Positions 38,901-47,874 are shown, numbered from the stretch's first letter. The stretch: 64,000 nucleotides of DNA from Methanocorpusculum sp. (GCA_017408885.1 JAFQTT010000006.1:48949-112948); one strand, 5' to 3'. A program made the numbers and translations. The notes: generated from the sequence alone by a model not told the origin.

Positions 38901-41850
38901 TTCAAATAAAGTGGCATACTCTATTGCTAAAAAAGATATTGATAATGATTATGTGCTGTATGTTGTAGTACCAAGAGGTGGGGGTTATGGAGGTGAATGG
39001 GCAAGTAACTTTGAAATTGGATTGGGAGATCATTCGACCGGATTTAAAAAACCGGCTGATGAAATATTCAAGACAGTAAAATCTCTTCTATCTCGAGAAG
39101 ATGATTTATCTAAGGTTAAAATATGGGTGACTGGTTTTGGAAGAGGGGCAGCTGTGGCAAATATTCTTGGAAGTCAGATTACCGGAAGTTCAGAACTTGG
39201 ACTGACAAAAGAGAATATCTATGTCTATACATTTGCCACACCAAATAATGTTATTCCTAAGAAAGATACAGACATTCACAGCAGCTATAACAACATCTAC
39301 AACATTGTTAATCCGAGTGACTTTGTTCCAACTTTCCCCCTGAACTTATGGGGCTATGATCGATATGGTACGACCTATTATTTTAACTATGATGAAACCC
39401 TGTATTCATCTGTTGAAGATACTTATCGCCATATAACTGGAGGACTTACCTATAAACCAGAGGATTTGTCCTTTTCTGTAGGTTATCTTGATGCACGTCT
39501 ATCACAGATATTTGATGATAGAGAAACGTATGCAACAGTACATGAGAAATATATTCGAACCTTGTTGGAGGTTCTCTTTGATGATAATACTAATGAATTG
39601 AAGTTCTCGAATATTATTCTCCTGAATGATAAGTTATCAGGATACCCTGGTGGAAAAGAGGCGATAAACGCTGCTAAGAAGGTTGATCTAAGAGATGATG
39701 CTGCAACTGTTAGAAAATCTATCTCATTACTTTTTGATGATTTCACCGAATCTCTACAAAATACAATGGAGATGTTCTATGTTCTATTGGGATTAATATC
39801 TACTTTAGATGATGTTACAGATCTGACTGATGAATATGAAAAATTAGCGAAGGATGTTGGTGCGATATCCAAAGTAGTGGAGACAGATGGTCCATCTATA
39901 ATTGATATTGTAAAATACTTTGAACGTGATGATATAGATAATGGAGATATCAGCCTGGAAATTATCGCATCAGAGTTAAAGGATTATGTTGCAGCAGGAT
40001 TTACAGGCAAAGTTTGGGAAAAAGTAAGGGATGATCTTATTCATAGATCAATTAGTCTTACTCGTAATCTCATCGAAATTTGGTTCTCAGAGATTGTTTG
40101 TGAAGGATTCGTTTCAATTGGATATCTCAATGGATTGGATGTCGAAGACAGTATTAATGAATTTTATAATACAGCTGAGTTACTCTATGTGTTTATGACT
40201 CTGATCGATTTAGGTTCTCCAATAAATCAACTCTTTGAACAACATCAACCAGAAATTTATATGGCATGGTTATTATCAGATGAACCAGAATCTAAGATTT
40301 ATACAACATTAAATGTATATGATCCCACCTATTGGGGATATGAAAAAATATATGTGAATGTTGAAACAGAAGGAAAAGGAAGTGCATATGGTCCACAAAC
40401 TGTCTTTGTCAAATCTGGAAGTAAAACACAGATAAAATTAGTTGCGGTCGAACGTTATGAGTCTGACTTTTATGGTCCAATTCCACCTGAAACTTCATTC
40501 ATAGGATGGTATGATGATAATGGTGTCTTCCTTTCTGATGAGCATGTCCTTACTACATCTATAAAGAGAGATTCTACTTTCCATGCAAGATTTGGATCTA
40601 AAATTACATATAATCTTAATGGCGGTGTAAATCATCCCGAAAATCCAATGGGTTATTTATCATCAGATGAAGATATCATCATCGAACAACCTACAAAAGA
40701 GGATTATGAGTTCAGAGGGTGGAATATAAAAGGTTCATCTGAGATAGTATCACGTCCTATCATTCCTCAGGGTTCATATGGGGATGTTGAATATACTGCA
40801 CTGTGGATTGCAAAACGTGAAACATTTAATAGTCAGGTTACTCTTGACAATGATATGATTGAGAGTATAGAATTACCTGGTATTAAAGATGGTGAAACCA
40901 TCACGATTATGGATTCTGTTGTATCTTTCAGTCCAGAATCACCAAAATATTTCAACACTCTTTGGGAATTTGAAATTACATTGGGGTCTCCATTTGTGAC
41001 AGATGAAGATTGTACAATCTTCTTTAGCATCGAGCCAGAAGAACTACCATCCAGTGTCAAACCAGATGATATTTTTATGTATCATCTGGTTGATGGAACA
41101 TGGGTGAAACTTGACACCATCTATCTTTGTCAGCTTGATACAGGTACACACATGTATAAAGCTACAACTTCCTCATTCTCACCCTTTGCAATAGGATATG
41201 ATATTACGACACCACCACTGCCAGATACTGATTCAATGTTAGGCAACTCCAAAAACACAGGCTCTGGAAACTATGCAGAGTACCCGCGCAGTGTCACCAA
41301 CGGCGGATATGTGGACTTTGGCACAAGCCCTGTGGTAAAAGGCGTAACGCTTCCGGAAGGTGTAAGCGGTAAAGTGGTGTTAATCGCCAAATCAGAAACC
41401 ACTGCACCGGAAGGAAAAGAAGCATACGGTGTCTTTGAGATAAATGTTGCTTCCTATCCGACAGGAGAGAAATCCGTTATCAGCTTCACCATCCCGCTTT
41501 CTGACCTGCAGAAGAAAGGATTCACCGAGAAAGACATCTGCCTCTATCACTTTGACGGAGATGTCTGGACGAAACTTCCGACAACATACACAGTTGAAGG
41601 AGACAAGGTATTCTATCAGGCAGAAACCACTGCGTTTAGTCCATTCGCTATCGTGTATGAGAAGGACGGGGCTACATCTGCTGCAGTGTCGGAGATTCCG
41701 GTTGAACCGGAAAATCCGAGTGATGAGCCAGTATCGACCGTGCCAGAAATACCATCTTCCTCTGAACCGCAGGAAACAGAAAGCCCTGCTCCGGTTCTGG
41801 GAATGATGCTTGGTGGTCTTGGCGCGGCAGTTCTGATGAGAAGAAAATAA
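35998..41850 (+). CDS. Giant multi-domain surface protein with Listeria-Bacteroides repeats and a hydrolase-like domain
   Basis: The 1950-residue protein has a long n-region and signal peptide (hydrophobic stretch about residues 37-57, ending VAAAD). Next are GLUG-like repeats (about 200-500), an InlB/Listeria-Bacteroides repeat (about 556-628), an Fn3-like segment (about 630-720), and an alpha/beta-hydrolase (lipase class 3-like) region around 890-1120. A second InlB-like repeat (about 1535-1605), two PGF-pre-PGF-like modules (about 1610-1890) and a Pro/Glu/Ser linker follow. It ends with a membrane anchor and RRK. The lipase elbow reads VTGFGRGAAVAN, with Gly where Ser is expected. Base composition is mosaic, with very AT-rich segments between more typical ones. 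Confidence 0.9.
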   Translation: MSSTTCFTKGHSTRIAPPFLEKSAGDTKRFELRILFAGLLFVLLFGLFAVPVAAADNLDADDLRLRVLSADSSHLYSIDQGEVYSIYHPIIFGIDVINTDTIDLSENLVVDIKITTPINTVVLYSEIFNRNIWISSSTSYADLGASYSDAFVSYYQHSYLRDTYGLGTYSAQIVQADTNTPLSNIVSFTLVNPSSTIPFSGDGKEESPYLIQSASDLATLSELVSDGHTFESTYFLVTRNIDLSEYSSWKSIGDFLYHLAYQDIDSLNTDEWDKTVYTTLRLPFCGIFDGGNHEISGLNLNFDSHVENHSMVFSGLFGYVNNGAILKNIVISDVSTNVNSALLCHYSGALVGGIFADYGDVVVDNCRVDGTYSAYGGLIGLTSTVAGTVTLNNCYSSVSGDTNGGLIGYAETHDGGTITVSKSGTTILDTIEPEHYSTGNLIGTITLSNPDGSGNSPIQIIDCFAEGKDDSQYLIYYPTGTIHEDIISYSYTSVNNQVTIYHTGYLDSEENPVDASTQQYYKEKGWNFDTVWKMDSSVSPYPILQQISTSEPVEEYTITFDSNGGTGSMGSANVSAGESYTLPECTFTAPDGQVFKAWLIGSTEYAAGTSYTPTASVTVKAVWTVEDTTAPGIFTINPLENGIVSWTVSEGATGYKFSLRDRTISETEDTGKKVNNEDVGTATNYDISSYLVEGHSYRVAVCAYNDAGKETWVELEFVFGNCQHTNLVDVDITYNGITKDFPQDSGDGTHYWYVNVVCDDCKEVQQENVKRNAEHNAIVNGDIPGVCECNYYPTEWIRGEIEYMQEDADTYLIPEANSAYKGGSLNKGEQYSILSAENLGGYKDWNLIEYSVSGTDRTKIRFVKATVKTDVIVPISFRASDEGVIKYQFSYSDSYFTSPSTEYNHDLAKISLGLAAASFTHPAADIDGYDGYSEALEKLRITNIKDAYANLGFDNAEYYNYDVPVSDSSNKVAYSIAKKDIDNDYVLYVVVPRGGGYGGEWASNFEIGLGDHSTGFKKPADEIFKTVKSLLSREDDLSKVKIWVTGFGRGAAVANILGSQITGSSELGLTKENIYVYTFATPNNVIPKKDTDIHSSYNNIYNIVNPSDFVPTFPLNLWGYDRYGTTYYFNYDETLYSSVEDTYRHITGGLTYKPEDLSFSVGYLDARLSQIFDDRETYATVHEKYIRTLLEVLFDDNTNELKFSNIILLNDKLSGYPGGKEAINAAKKVDLRDDAATVRKSISLLFDDFTESLQNTMEMFYVLLGLISTLDDVTDLTDEYEKLAKDVGAISKVVETDGPSIIDIVKYFERDDIDNGDISLEIIASELKDYVAAGFTGKVWEKVRDDLIHRSISLTRNLIEIWFSEIVCEGFVSIGYLNGLDVEDSINEFYNTAELLYVFMTLIDLGSPINQLFEQHQPEIYMAWLLSDEPESKIYTTLNVYDPTYWGYEKIYVNVETEGKGSAYGPQTVFVKSGSKTQIKLVAVERYESDFYGPIPPETSFIGWYDDNGVFLSDEHVLTTSIKRDSTFHARFGSKITYNLNGGVNHPENPMGYLSSDEDIIIEQPTKEDYEFRGWNIKGSSEIVSRPIIPQGSYGDVEYTALWIAKRETFNSQVTLDNDMIESIELPGIKDGETITIMDSVVSFSPESPKYFNTLWEFEITLGSPFVTDEDCTIFFSIEPEELPSSVKPDDIFMYHLVDGTWVKLDTIYLCQLDTGTHMYKATTSSFSPFAIGYDITTPPLPDTDSMLGNSKNTGSGNYAEYPRSVTNGGYVDFGTSPVVKGVTLPEGVSGKVVLIAKSETTAPEGKEAYGVFEINVASYPTGEKSVISFTIPLSDLQKKGFTEKDICLYHFDGDVWTKLPTTYTVEGDKVFYQAETTAFSPFAIVYEKDGATSAAVSEIPVEPENPSDEPVSTVPEIPSSSEPQETESPAPVLGMMLGGLGAAVLMRRK
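36044..36051 (+). repeat. C8 homopolymer tract in the start region of the surface protein gene
   Basis: Eight consecutive C residues span codons 16-18 of the surface protein, ahead of its signal peptide. Gain or loss of one C would shift the frame before the signal peptide. The current length keeps the 1950-codon frame open. Such tracts are typical of slipped-strand phase variation in bacteria. Confidence 0.85.
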
Positions 41851-41866
41851 ATAAATCTCTTCTCTC

Positions 41867-41875
41867 TTTTTTTTT
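41867..41875 (+). terminator. Poly-T terminator after the giant surface protein
   Basis: Nine T residues, 17 bases after the stop, form an archaeal-type termination signal. The following 240 bases to the toxin gene contain only the REP-like element. Confidence 0.55.
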
Positions 41876-41944
41876 CAGAAATTTATTTTCAAAAACTCAG
41901 GATGATTATATTATTAAATGGATTAGCTATTTGTAACCAAAAAT

Positions 41945-41975
41945 AAGATATCCCACCGCGAGCTGCTCCGCACCC
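41945..41975 (+). repeat. REP-like GC-rich palindromic element, reverse orientation
   Basis: AAGATATCCCACCGCGAGCT followed by GCTCCGCACCC is the reverse complement of the core seen at 35160 and 59083. It lies past the 3' end of the plus-strand surface-protein gene, so relative to the upstream gene its orientation is the same as in the other copies. It is followed by ATTTTTC. Confidence 0.65.
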
Positions 41976-42115
41976 ATTTTTCAAGAAAAAGATTTGGGAT
42001 TCTTTTCAGCAGTTCCAAAACGACTGGCTAAGATAGAATTAGGTGAGAGTGTGCTAGTATCAACGCTTTTCTTTACAAAACGGAATCCAAATTGCACAGT
42101 CCATTTTCATGGCTA

Positions 42116-42415
42116 TTAAAACAAACAAAATAATCCATATTTGCTGTGAGCCTGATTAATCCCCATAATCTGGTCAACATATACTCGCCCGGAAACAGAA
42201 TCCACACGATAAAACACCGTATGTGTCATAGAAATATGCAAACGATATGTTTTGTCTTTTGAACCCTGCAATAACTTCTTATTACAGCGTTTGGAAACAG
42301 TATTCAAATATTCACCAAGACAAAGATAAAGAATCCTCTTTACATGAAGAAAATCAGATTTTGAAAGTTTGGATAAATAATGGATTGATGAAGTACTCAG
42401 GACAATATCATACAT
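42116..42415 (-). CDS. RelE/ParE-type toxin
   Basis: The 99-residue basic protein has the RelE/ParE fold pattern: an N-terminal helix pair with KLSKSDFLHVKRIL, and C-terminal strands TYRLHISMTHTVFYRV and VYVDQIMGINQAHSKYG. It would cleave mRNA or poison gyrase depending on subgroup. I place the start at the ATG overlapping the antitoxin stop (8-base overlap); a longer in-frame start at 42451 would overlap the antitoxin much more. Confidence 0.75.
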   Translation of the reverse strand: MYDIVLSTSSIHYLSKLSKSDFLHVKRILYLCLGEYLNTVSKRCNKKLLQGSKDKTYRLHISMTHTVFYRVDSVSGRVYVDQIMGINQAHSKYGLFCLF

Positions 42416-42629
42416 CACCAAATACCTCATCAAAAGAACAGTATTTCTCATTCTTTCGAATAGTATTCAAATCAGCATCAAGTTTCTCAACATCCCATCC
42501 TGCCTCCTCTGGAATACTGTCATCCAATGGGATAAGATTGTTTATCAGAGTTACTGACAGCGACTCCTGCCCAATCCGGCGTGCGAGTAACGCCTGATAT
42601 GCTTCATCTGATAACTGTACTGTCTGCAT
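42408..42629 (-). CDS. Antitoxin partner of the RelE-like toxin
   Basis: The 73-residue protein has an N-terminal AbrB/RHH-like strand (MQTVQLSDEAYQALLARR) and an acidic C-terminal part (WDVEKLDADLNTIRKNEKY, then FDEVFGDV) suited to neutralising a basic toxin. It is directly upstream of the toxin, with translational overlap. It is probably autoregulatory, as is usual for such pairs. Confidence 0.75.
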   Translation of the reverse strand: MQTVQLSDEAYQALLARRIGQESLSVTLINNLIPLDDSIPEEAGWDVEKLDADLNTIRKNEKYCSFDEVFGDV

Positions 42630-42776
42630 AATAACATATATGGTGCTCTGATATTATCAGGGTTTTGGAGCTTCTATATTTCTGTACCCTGAATACACTA
42701 CTTCGCTAATTTTTTTGATGAAGACAATTCACCAACATAGGTACATATTAATAGTATCACAGCCCATGGTGAAGAA

Positions 42777-43403
42777 ATGAAAGGCTTTGTTAATGGTCTC
42801 CTGGATGAACGGCTCTACTCGCTTACGGTAAACGGAAGATCTCTTACTTCTCCTTTGATGCTTTGCGGTATGGAAAAGGAGTTCGCATACGGGTATCTGA
42901 AGACCGAAGGCATTATTCAGCCTGAGGAGATTGAGTCTGTTATGCTTGACGGAGCAGAAATCGGAGTGCTTACTGCAAATCCTTTCAAGGTTCTTCTGCC
43001 GAAAAAGACTGTTGTTTCCGGATGCGGAGGGACAGCCACATATCTTGACGCGGCAAAGCTTCCTGTATTGGAGGAAACCATCGACCCCCCGGCACTTCCG
43101 GAGAACTTGGATTCAGATGTTCTTCGGGCTGGAGGATTTGCGGCCGCTGTTGTATCTCCAAAGGGATTTTTCCTCGCAGAAGATGTAGGACAGAGTGCAG
43201 CTATTGACAAAGCAGTCGGTTCTGCAATTCTTTCAGGTGCTGATTTGAAGAAGGCAGCTCTTGTATTGTCCGGAAAAGTTACTGCTGATATGGTTAAAAA
43301 AGCCTTAAACGCAGGAATATCAGTTATCGCATCAGGATATCCGGCAACAAATCTTGCGGCAGAAACAGCCGCGGCAGGAAACGTAAAATTAGTTCTTCTC
43401 TAA
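42777..43403 (+). CDS. FdhD-like sulfurtransferase family protein
   Basis: The 208-residue protein follows the FdhD pattern: LMLCGMEKEFAYGYLKTEGI near residues 27-46, the loop VVSGCGGTATYLD (about 78-90), and a C-terminal nucleotide-binding-like half. FdhD moves sulfur to formate dehydrogenase, an enzyme methanogens use. The usual Cys-x2-Cys loop is reduced to one cysteine (SGCGG). GGTGAAG precedes the ATG. It is shorter than bacterial FdhD (about 260-280 residues). Confidence 0.78.
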   Translation: MKGFVNGLLDERLYSLTVNGRSLTSPLMLCGMEKEFAYGYLKTEGIIQPEEIESVMLDGAEIGVLTANPFKVLLPKKTVVSGCGGTATYLDAAKLPVLEETIDPPALPENLDSDVLRAGGFAAAVVSPKGFFLAEDVGQSAAIDKAVGSAILSGADLKKAALVLSGKVTADMVKKALNAGISVIASGYPATNLAAETAAAGNVKLVLL

Positions 43404-43429
43404 AATAGTCAAAAGAATTTGGTGGAGAT

Positions 43430-43606
43430 TTACTCCATCTTGATTGCGCTTTCCGGACACTCGTCGACACAGGTCTCGCAGTCAACGCAGGCTCCTGCGT
43501 CGATGACAGCCTTGTCGTCTGCTCCGAGTTCGATTGCTGCTGCTGGGCAGATGTCAATACAGGTGGTACATCCGGTACATTTTGCTTTATCAATTACTGC
43601 TGGCAT
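43430..43606 (-). CDS. 2[4Fe-4S] ferredoxin
   Basis: A 58-residue minus-strand gene starts with ATG at 43606 and ends with TAA at 43430-43432. Two cluster motifs are complete: CTGCTTCIDICP (residues 10-21) and CVDCETCVDECP (about 40-51). It would carry low-potential electrons, for example to or from oxidoreductases such as Kor. It lies 54 bases after dapB on the same strand. Confidence 0.93.
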   Translation of the reverse strand: MPAVIDKAKCTGCTTCIDICPAAAIELGADDKAVIDAGACVDCETCVDECPESAIKME

Positions 43607-43660
43607 GGTGTTTACCTCTCGTTATGTATATTTTTCTTTTGCGGGGGATATAGGTTTCTC

Positions 43661-44416
43661 TTATAACCCTAATACTTCCTTCATTGTGTAGAGCCCGGGC
43701 TCTGCTGTTGGCGCCCATGCTGCTGCACGTACTGCTCCGCGGGCAAATACTGCTCTGTCATAAGCACGGTGGGAAAGTTCGATGGTTTCATAGTTCTGGT
43801 GGAACTGAACTGAGTGATCTCCAACAACATCTCCGCCACGGATTACGTGAACTCCAATCTCTCCCTTTCTCTCGGTCATTCCGCATCTGCCGTACATTTC
43901 TTCGGTCTTTCCGGTTTCTTCCTCCAAGACACGGAGAATGGTTTTTGCGGTTCCGCTTGGTGCATCCTTCTTGTGTCTGTGGTGTGCTTCGATGACTTCA
44001 ATATCGTAGTCGCCTAAGCGTTTTGCAGCTTCGCGTACAAGCTCCCAGAAGATGTTTACACCAACGCTGAAGTTGGTGGTCTTGACAACCGGTACATTCT
44101 TGATTGCATCAAGGAGTTCTGCATCCTGCTCAGGAGTGAATCCGGTAGTTCCGATAACTAATGCAACTCCTTTTGCGGCTGCAATTTTTGCGTTAACCAT
44201 TGTTGCTGCTGCAACGGTGAAGTCAATCATTACATCCGGCTTTGCTTCGTCGATGAACTCTCCGAGTTTATCGGATGTTACAACAGGTTTTCCGTGAAGA
44301 ACTCCATCACGGATGTCAACTCCTCCGACGAACTCTAACTCAGGGTTTTCCATTACCATCTGTGCAATGGTGGTTCCCATTCTTCCAAATGCTCCGCAGA
44401 TAATTACTTTAGTCAT
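43661..44416 (-). CDS. dapB: 4-hydroxy-tetrahydrodipicolinate reductase
   Basis: The 251-residue enzyme reduces the DapA product to tetrahydrodipicolinate in lysine synthesis. It has the N-terminal nucleotide-binding [18 protein letters not shown], the active-site helix [19 protein letters not shown] (about residues 139-157) and the family length. Its start overlaps the dapA end by 8 bases. Confidence 0.96.
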   Translation of the reverse strand: MTKVIICGAFGRMGTTIAQMVMENPELEFVGGVDIRDGVLHGKPVVTSDKLGEFIDEAKPDVMIDFTVAAATMVNAKIAAAKGVALVIGTTGFTPEQDAELLDAIKNVPVVKTTNFSVGVNIFWELVREAAKRLGDYDIEVIEAHHRHKKDAPSGTAKTILRVLEEETGKTEEMYGRCGMTERKGEIGVHVIRGGDVVGDHSVQFHQNYETIELSHRAYDRAVFARGAVRAAAWAPTAEPGLYTMKEVLGL

Positions 44417-45302
44417 AGTGTGAAAGCACCTCGCGCATCTTTTCTGTCATTTCAGGGCTTAACGAGTCGAGAGGAAGTCTGACGTTTCCGCATTTAATCA
44501 GTCCGCGCAGTTCGGCAGCCTTCTTTACAGGTACAGGGTTTACGTCCATGAACATTGCTTTGGAGAGTTCCATTAACTCGTAGTGCATCTGGATTGCGCC
44601 CTGGGTATCGCACTTTCTGAAGCGGTTGTACATCTCGACCATGCGTGCAGGTTCGATGTTTGCGGTAACAGATATTACACCCTGTCCTCCAACGGATAAT
44701 ACAGGAAGAGTTAATGAGTCGTCACCGGAGGTTAAGATGAACGGCAGATCGCGTTCGAGGTCTGAGATTCCATCTATGATGGCCATCATCTGGTCAATGT
44801 TTCCGCTTGCTTCTTTGACTCCGACAATATTCGGGATGGTCTGTGCCATTTCGAGGATTAAGTCTGCCGGCAGATTCTGACCGGTTCTTCCCGGGATATT
44901 GTAGACAATCACCGGTAATCCGACGTCGGCGATTTTCTTATAGTGTTTTAGGAGACCAGAGCGGTTTGGCTTATTGTAGTATGGACTGATTACAAGTACT
45001 GCGTCTGCTCCGGCAAGTTTTGCTCCAAGAGTCATGACGAGTGCTTCATCGGTGTTGTTGGAACCAGTTCCTGCGATAACCGGTAAGCGGTTGGATGCAG
45101 CAGAAACGGTTTCTTCGATTACACGGATGTGTTCTGCGTGGGTCATGGTTGCGGATTCACCTGTGGAACCGCATGCGAGAAGCCCGTGTACTCCCCCCTT
45201 TACGACGTGCTCGATACAGTTTCTAAGACCTTCGAGGTCAAGGGACTGTGATGCATCGTCGTTGAACGGGGTAATTAATGCGGGAATTACTCCTTCAAAC
45301 AT
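44409..45302 (-). CDS. dapA: 4-hydroxy-tetrahydrodipicolinate synthase
   Basis: The 297-residue aldolase condenses pyruvate with aspartate semialdehyde. It has the N-terminal [10 protein letters not shown], the GSTGESATM substrate loop (about residues 44-52), the Tyr in PYYNKP (about 107), [11 protein letters not shown], and the Schiff-base Lys in [10 protein letters not shown] (about 161). It is the first gene of dapA-dapB-ferredoxin on the minus strand, divergent from the epimerase. Confidence 0.96.
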   Translation of the reverse strand: MFEGVIPALITPFNDDASQSLDLEGLRNCIEHVVKGGVHGLLACGSTGESATMTHAEHIRVIEETVSAASNRLPVIAGTGSNNTDEALVMTLGAKLAGADAVLVISPYYNKPNRSGLLKHYKKIADVGLPVIVYNIPGRTGQNLPADLILEMAQTIPNIVGVKEASGNIDQMMAIIDGISDLERDLPFILTSGDDSLTLPVLSVGGQGVISVTANIEPARMVEMYNRFRKCDTQGAIQMHYELMELSKAMFMDVNPVPVKKAAELRGLIKCGNVRLPLDSLSPEMTEKMREVLSHYD

Positions 45303-45380
45303 ATCTTTATTATTTGGTTTAGGGATTACATGTATTTTCCGTTAGAAGGGTTGATGTGTGAGTACTTCCTATATGGTATT

Positions 45381-46307
45381 ATGAAGTGCATTGTCACTGG
45401 CGGAGCAGGTTTTATCGGCTCGCATCTGGTTGATCTTTTAGTCTCGCAGAACCACGAGGTAGTGGTTATTGATTCGATGGTTGCAGGCCGTATGGCAAAT
45501 CTTGAGGAGAATCTCCCATCGATTACTGTTATCCATAAGGATTTACTCGATGACGGCTGGCAGAGTTCGTTTGAGGGTGCTGACCGTGTGTATCATATTG
45601 CAGCAGATCCGGATGTCAGAGGTTCTGCACGCAAGTCGTTTGAGGTGTACGAGAATAATGTGACAGCAACTGTCCGTGTGCTTGAGGCGATGAAGGAGTA
45701 TGATGTACGTGAGATTGTTTTTACTTCAACTTCGACAGTTTACGGCGAGGCATCAGTTATTCCAACTCCGGAGACTTATTCTCCGATGATTCCAATTTCA
45801 ATCTACGGTGCAAGCAAGCTCGCATGTGAGGCTATGATTTCTTCGTATGCTGCAACTTACGGCTGGCATGCATGGGTTTACAGGTTTGCAAATATTATAG
45901 GTTCCCGCAGTACACACGGAGTTATCTATGATTTCGTGCAGAAGCTGCGTGCCAATCCAAAAGAGCTTGAGATTTTAGGTGACGGCAGTCAGTCGAAGTC
46001 ATATCTTTCTGTTGAGGAGTGTGTTAAGGCTGTTGTGTTCGCTCCTGAGATTTCAGATGATACGTTTAACTTCTTCAATATAGGTTCCGAAGACTGGGTA
46101 ACAGTAAAACGGATTGCAGAGCTCGTTGTCGAAGAGATGGGACTTTCAGGTGTTGAGTTTAAGTTTACCGGCGGAGACCGGGGATGGGTTGGTGATGTTC
46201 CAAAGATGCAGTTGTCGGTTGATAAAATGAAGTCTTTCGGATGGAATCCGGGTGTTACCTCTGAGGATGCTGTGCGTGCGGCTATCAGAGCAACACTGGA
46301 AGAATAA
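45381..46307 (+). CDS. NAD-dependent sugar-nucleotide epimerase/dehydratase (GalE-like)
   Basis: The 308-residue extended SDR protein has NAD-binding VTGGAGFIGSHLVDLL at residues 5-20, the catalytic Ser/Thr region STSTVYGEASV, and the Tyr-x3-Lys motif in YGASKLACE (about 151-159). It is most like UDP-glucose 4-epimerases and probably supplies sugars for surface glycosylation. I chose ATG 45381, where the Rossmann strand begins; an in-frame codon at 45330 gives a 17-residue extension without family support. Confidence 0.87.
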   Translation: MKCIVTGGAGFIGSHLVDLLVSQNHEVVVIDSMVAGRMANLEENLPSITVIHKDLLDDGWQSSFEGADRVYHIAADPDVRGSARKSFEVYENNVTATVRVLEAMKEYDVREIVFTSTSTVYGEASVIPTPETYSPMIPISIYGASKLACEAMISSYAATYGWHAWVYRFANIIGSRSTHGVIYDFVQKLRANPKELEILGDGSQSKSYLSVEECVKAVVFAPEISDDTFNFFNIGSEDWVTVKRIAELVVEEMGLSGVEFKFTGGDRGWVGDVPKMQLSVDKMKSFGWNPGVTSEDAVRAAIRATLEE

Positions 46308-46332
46308 ATATTCTGTTTAATTTTATCTTCTC

Positions 46333-46340
46333 TTTTTTTT
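46333..46340 (+). terminator. Poly-T terminator after the epimerase gene
   Basis: A T8 run 26 bases past the stop, preceded by a shorter T-rich stretch. It separates the epimerase from the kor operon. Confidence 0.5.
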
Positions 46341-46471
46341 CTCAATTCCGCGCGGTATATATCACACCTGTTAAAATTCCATCCTCTCTCATTAACCAAC
46401 CTGCAAAAAACCACGCCCGACAAGGAATACTTTTAGGCTTATCACATCACATAATATAAGCAGTATTAATA

Positions 46472-46744
46472 ATGAAGCTCGTAATCAATGAACACCGCTG
46501 CAAGGGCTGCAATCTTTGTACAATGGTATGTCCTTACCGCATCTTCCAGGAAGGAAGCAAACCAGGAATCCGCGGCTACGTGATTCCGGTTTTAGACCGT
46601 CCTGAAAGATGCACCAACTGCCGTCTTCAGAAGGTTTACGGCAGACAGCTCTGCGGCATGTGCCAGATGATCTGCCCTGACCAGGCAATATCATGGGTGG
46701 AAGAAAAACCCTTCGAACCAAAGAAAGTGGAGATAGAATATTGA
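46472..46744 (+). CDS. korD: 2-oxoacid:ferredoxin oxidoreductase delta (ferredoxin) subunit
   Basis: The 90-residue protein has two [4Fe-4S] motifs: CKGCNLCTMVCP (residues 10-21) and a split CTNC...CGMCQMICP (about 48-71). It transfers electrons from the KorABC core to ferredoxin. It heads the kor-suc-dac run. Its TGA overlaps the TTG start of korA by two bases. Confidence 0.92.
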   Translation: MKLVINEHRCKGCNLCTMVCPYRIFQEGSKPGIRGYVIPVLDRPERCTNCRLQKVYGRQLCGMCQMICPDQAISWVEEKPFEPKKVEIEY

Positions 46745-47874
46745 CCGGAAAAACTGAATTCTACAATGGAAACACTGCATGCGCAGAAGGCGCTCTTGCT
46801 GCCGGATGCAGATTCTTCGCCGGATACCCAATCACTCCGTCCACTGAAATAGCAGAAAGAATGGCAGCACGTCTGCCGAAAGTAGGCGGAACATTTGTCC
46901 AGATGGAAGACGAACTAGCCAGCATGGCAGCAATTGTCGGAGGAAGCTGGGCAGGGGCTCGCTCAATGACCGCAACATCAGGCCCTGGTTTCTCTCTTAT
47001 GATGGAAAATATCGGATATGCCGCAATCACCGAAACCCCGTGTGTTGTCGTAAACGTCCAGAGAGGCGGACCATCCACCGGACAGCCGACAATGGCAGCC
47101 CAGGGAGACATGATGCAGGCAAGATACGGAAGCCACGGAGACTACAGCATCATTGCACTCTCCCCATCTTCAGTTCAGGAAATGTTCGATTTAACAGTCA
47201 AAGCATTCAACCTTGCAGACCGCTTCAGAACTCCGGTGTTCTTAATGGCTGATGAGACCATTGGACACATGAGAGAAAAGATTCTCCTCCGTGAAAATGT
47301 CGAAATCATTCCCCGCCGTGAATTAAAAGAGGGAGAACTTCCGTGCGAGCCGGACGAAAACGGAATCCCGGGCTTTGGAACATTTGGAAACGGTCACAAT
47401 ATCCATATCACAGGTCTCACCCACAACGAAAAAGGCTACCCGGCAACCGACTCAGCAGAGCTTCATGAGGCAATGGTTCGCCGTCAGGTAGACAAAATCG
47501 AAAAACACCGTCTAGAATTAACAGACGTCGACATCGTAAATCCGGAAGCAGAAATCGTATTCATCTCCTACGGAGCACCGACCAGAACAGTCCGCCAGCT
47601 CTTAGCAGATGAACCTGGAAAATACGGACACTTAAACCTCAGAATCGTCTGGCCTTTCCCTGACCACTGCTTAGAGCAGTTCACAAACGCCAAAGCATTC
47701 ATTGTACCTGAGATGAACTTAGGTCAGATTGCAAAAGAAGTCAGACAGTACACCAACGTTAAAATCATCACCGCACCAAAACTCGGCGGTGCACTCCACA
47801 CGGTAGAAGAACTCAAGAAAGCAGCTGCAGCCGCAGAAACTGCAACACGCCCTGTAACGGAGGTTCGCTTATGA
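46741..47874 (+). CDS. korA: 2-oxoglutarate:ferredoxin oxidoreductase alpha subunit
   Basis: The 377-residue subunit has FYNGNTACAEGALAAGCRFF near the start and ITPSTEIAERMA (about residues 32-43), typical of 2-oxoacid:ferredoxin oxidoreductase alpha subunits. I chose the TTG at 46741, which overlaps the korD stop and has GTGGAGA about 8 bases upstream; the in-frame ATG at 46693 would lie inside korD. In methanogens the complex makes 2-oxoglutarate from succinyl-CoA. Confidence 0.93.
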   Translation: MTGKTEFYNGNTACAEGALAAGCRFFAGYPITPSTEIAERMAARLPKVGGTFVQMEDELASMAAIVGGSWAGARSMTATSGPGFSLMMENIGYAAITETPCVVVNVQRGGPSTGQPTMAAQGDMMQARYGSHGDYSIIALSPSSVQEMFDLTVKAFNLADRFRTPVFLMADETIGHMREKILLRENVEIIPRRELKEGELPCEPDENGIPGFGTFGNGHNIHITGLTHNEKGYPATDSAELHEAMVRRQVDKIEKHRLELTDVDIVNPEAEIVFISYGAPTRTVRQLLADEPGKYGHLNLRIVWPFPDHCLEQFTNAKAFIVPEMNLGQIAKEVRQYTNVKIITAPKLGGALHTVEELKKAAAAAETATRPVTEVRL

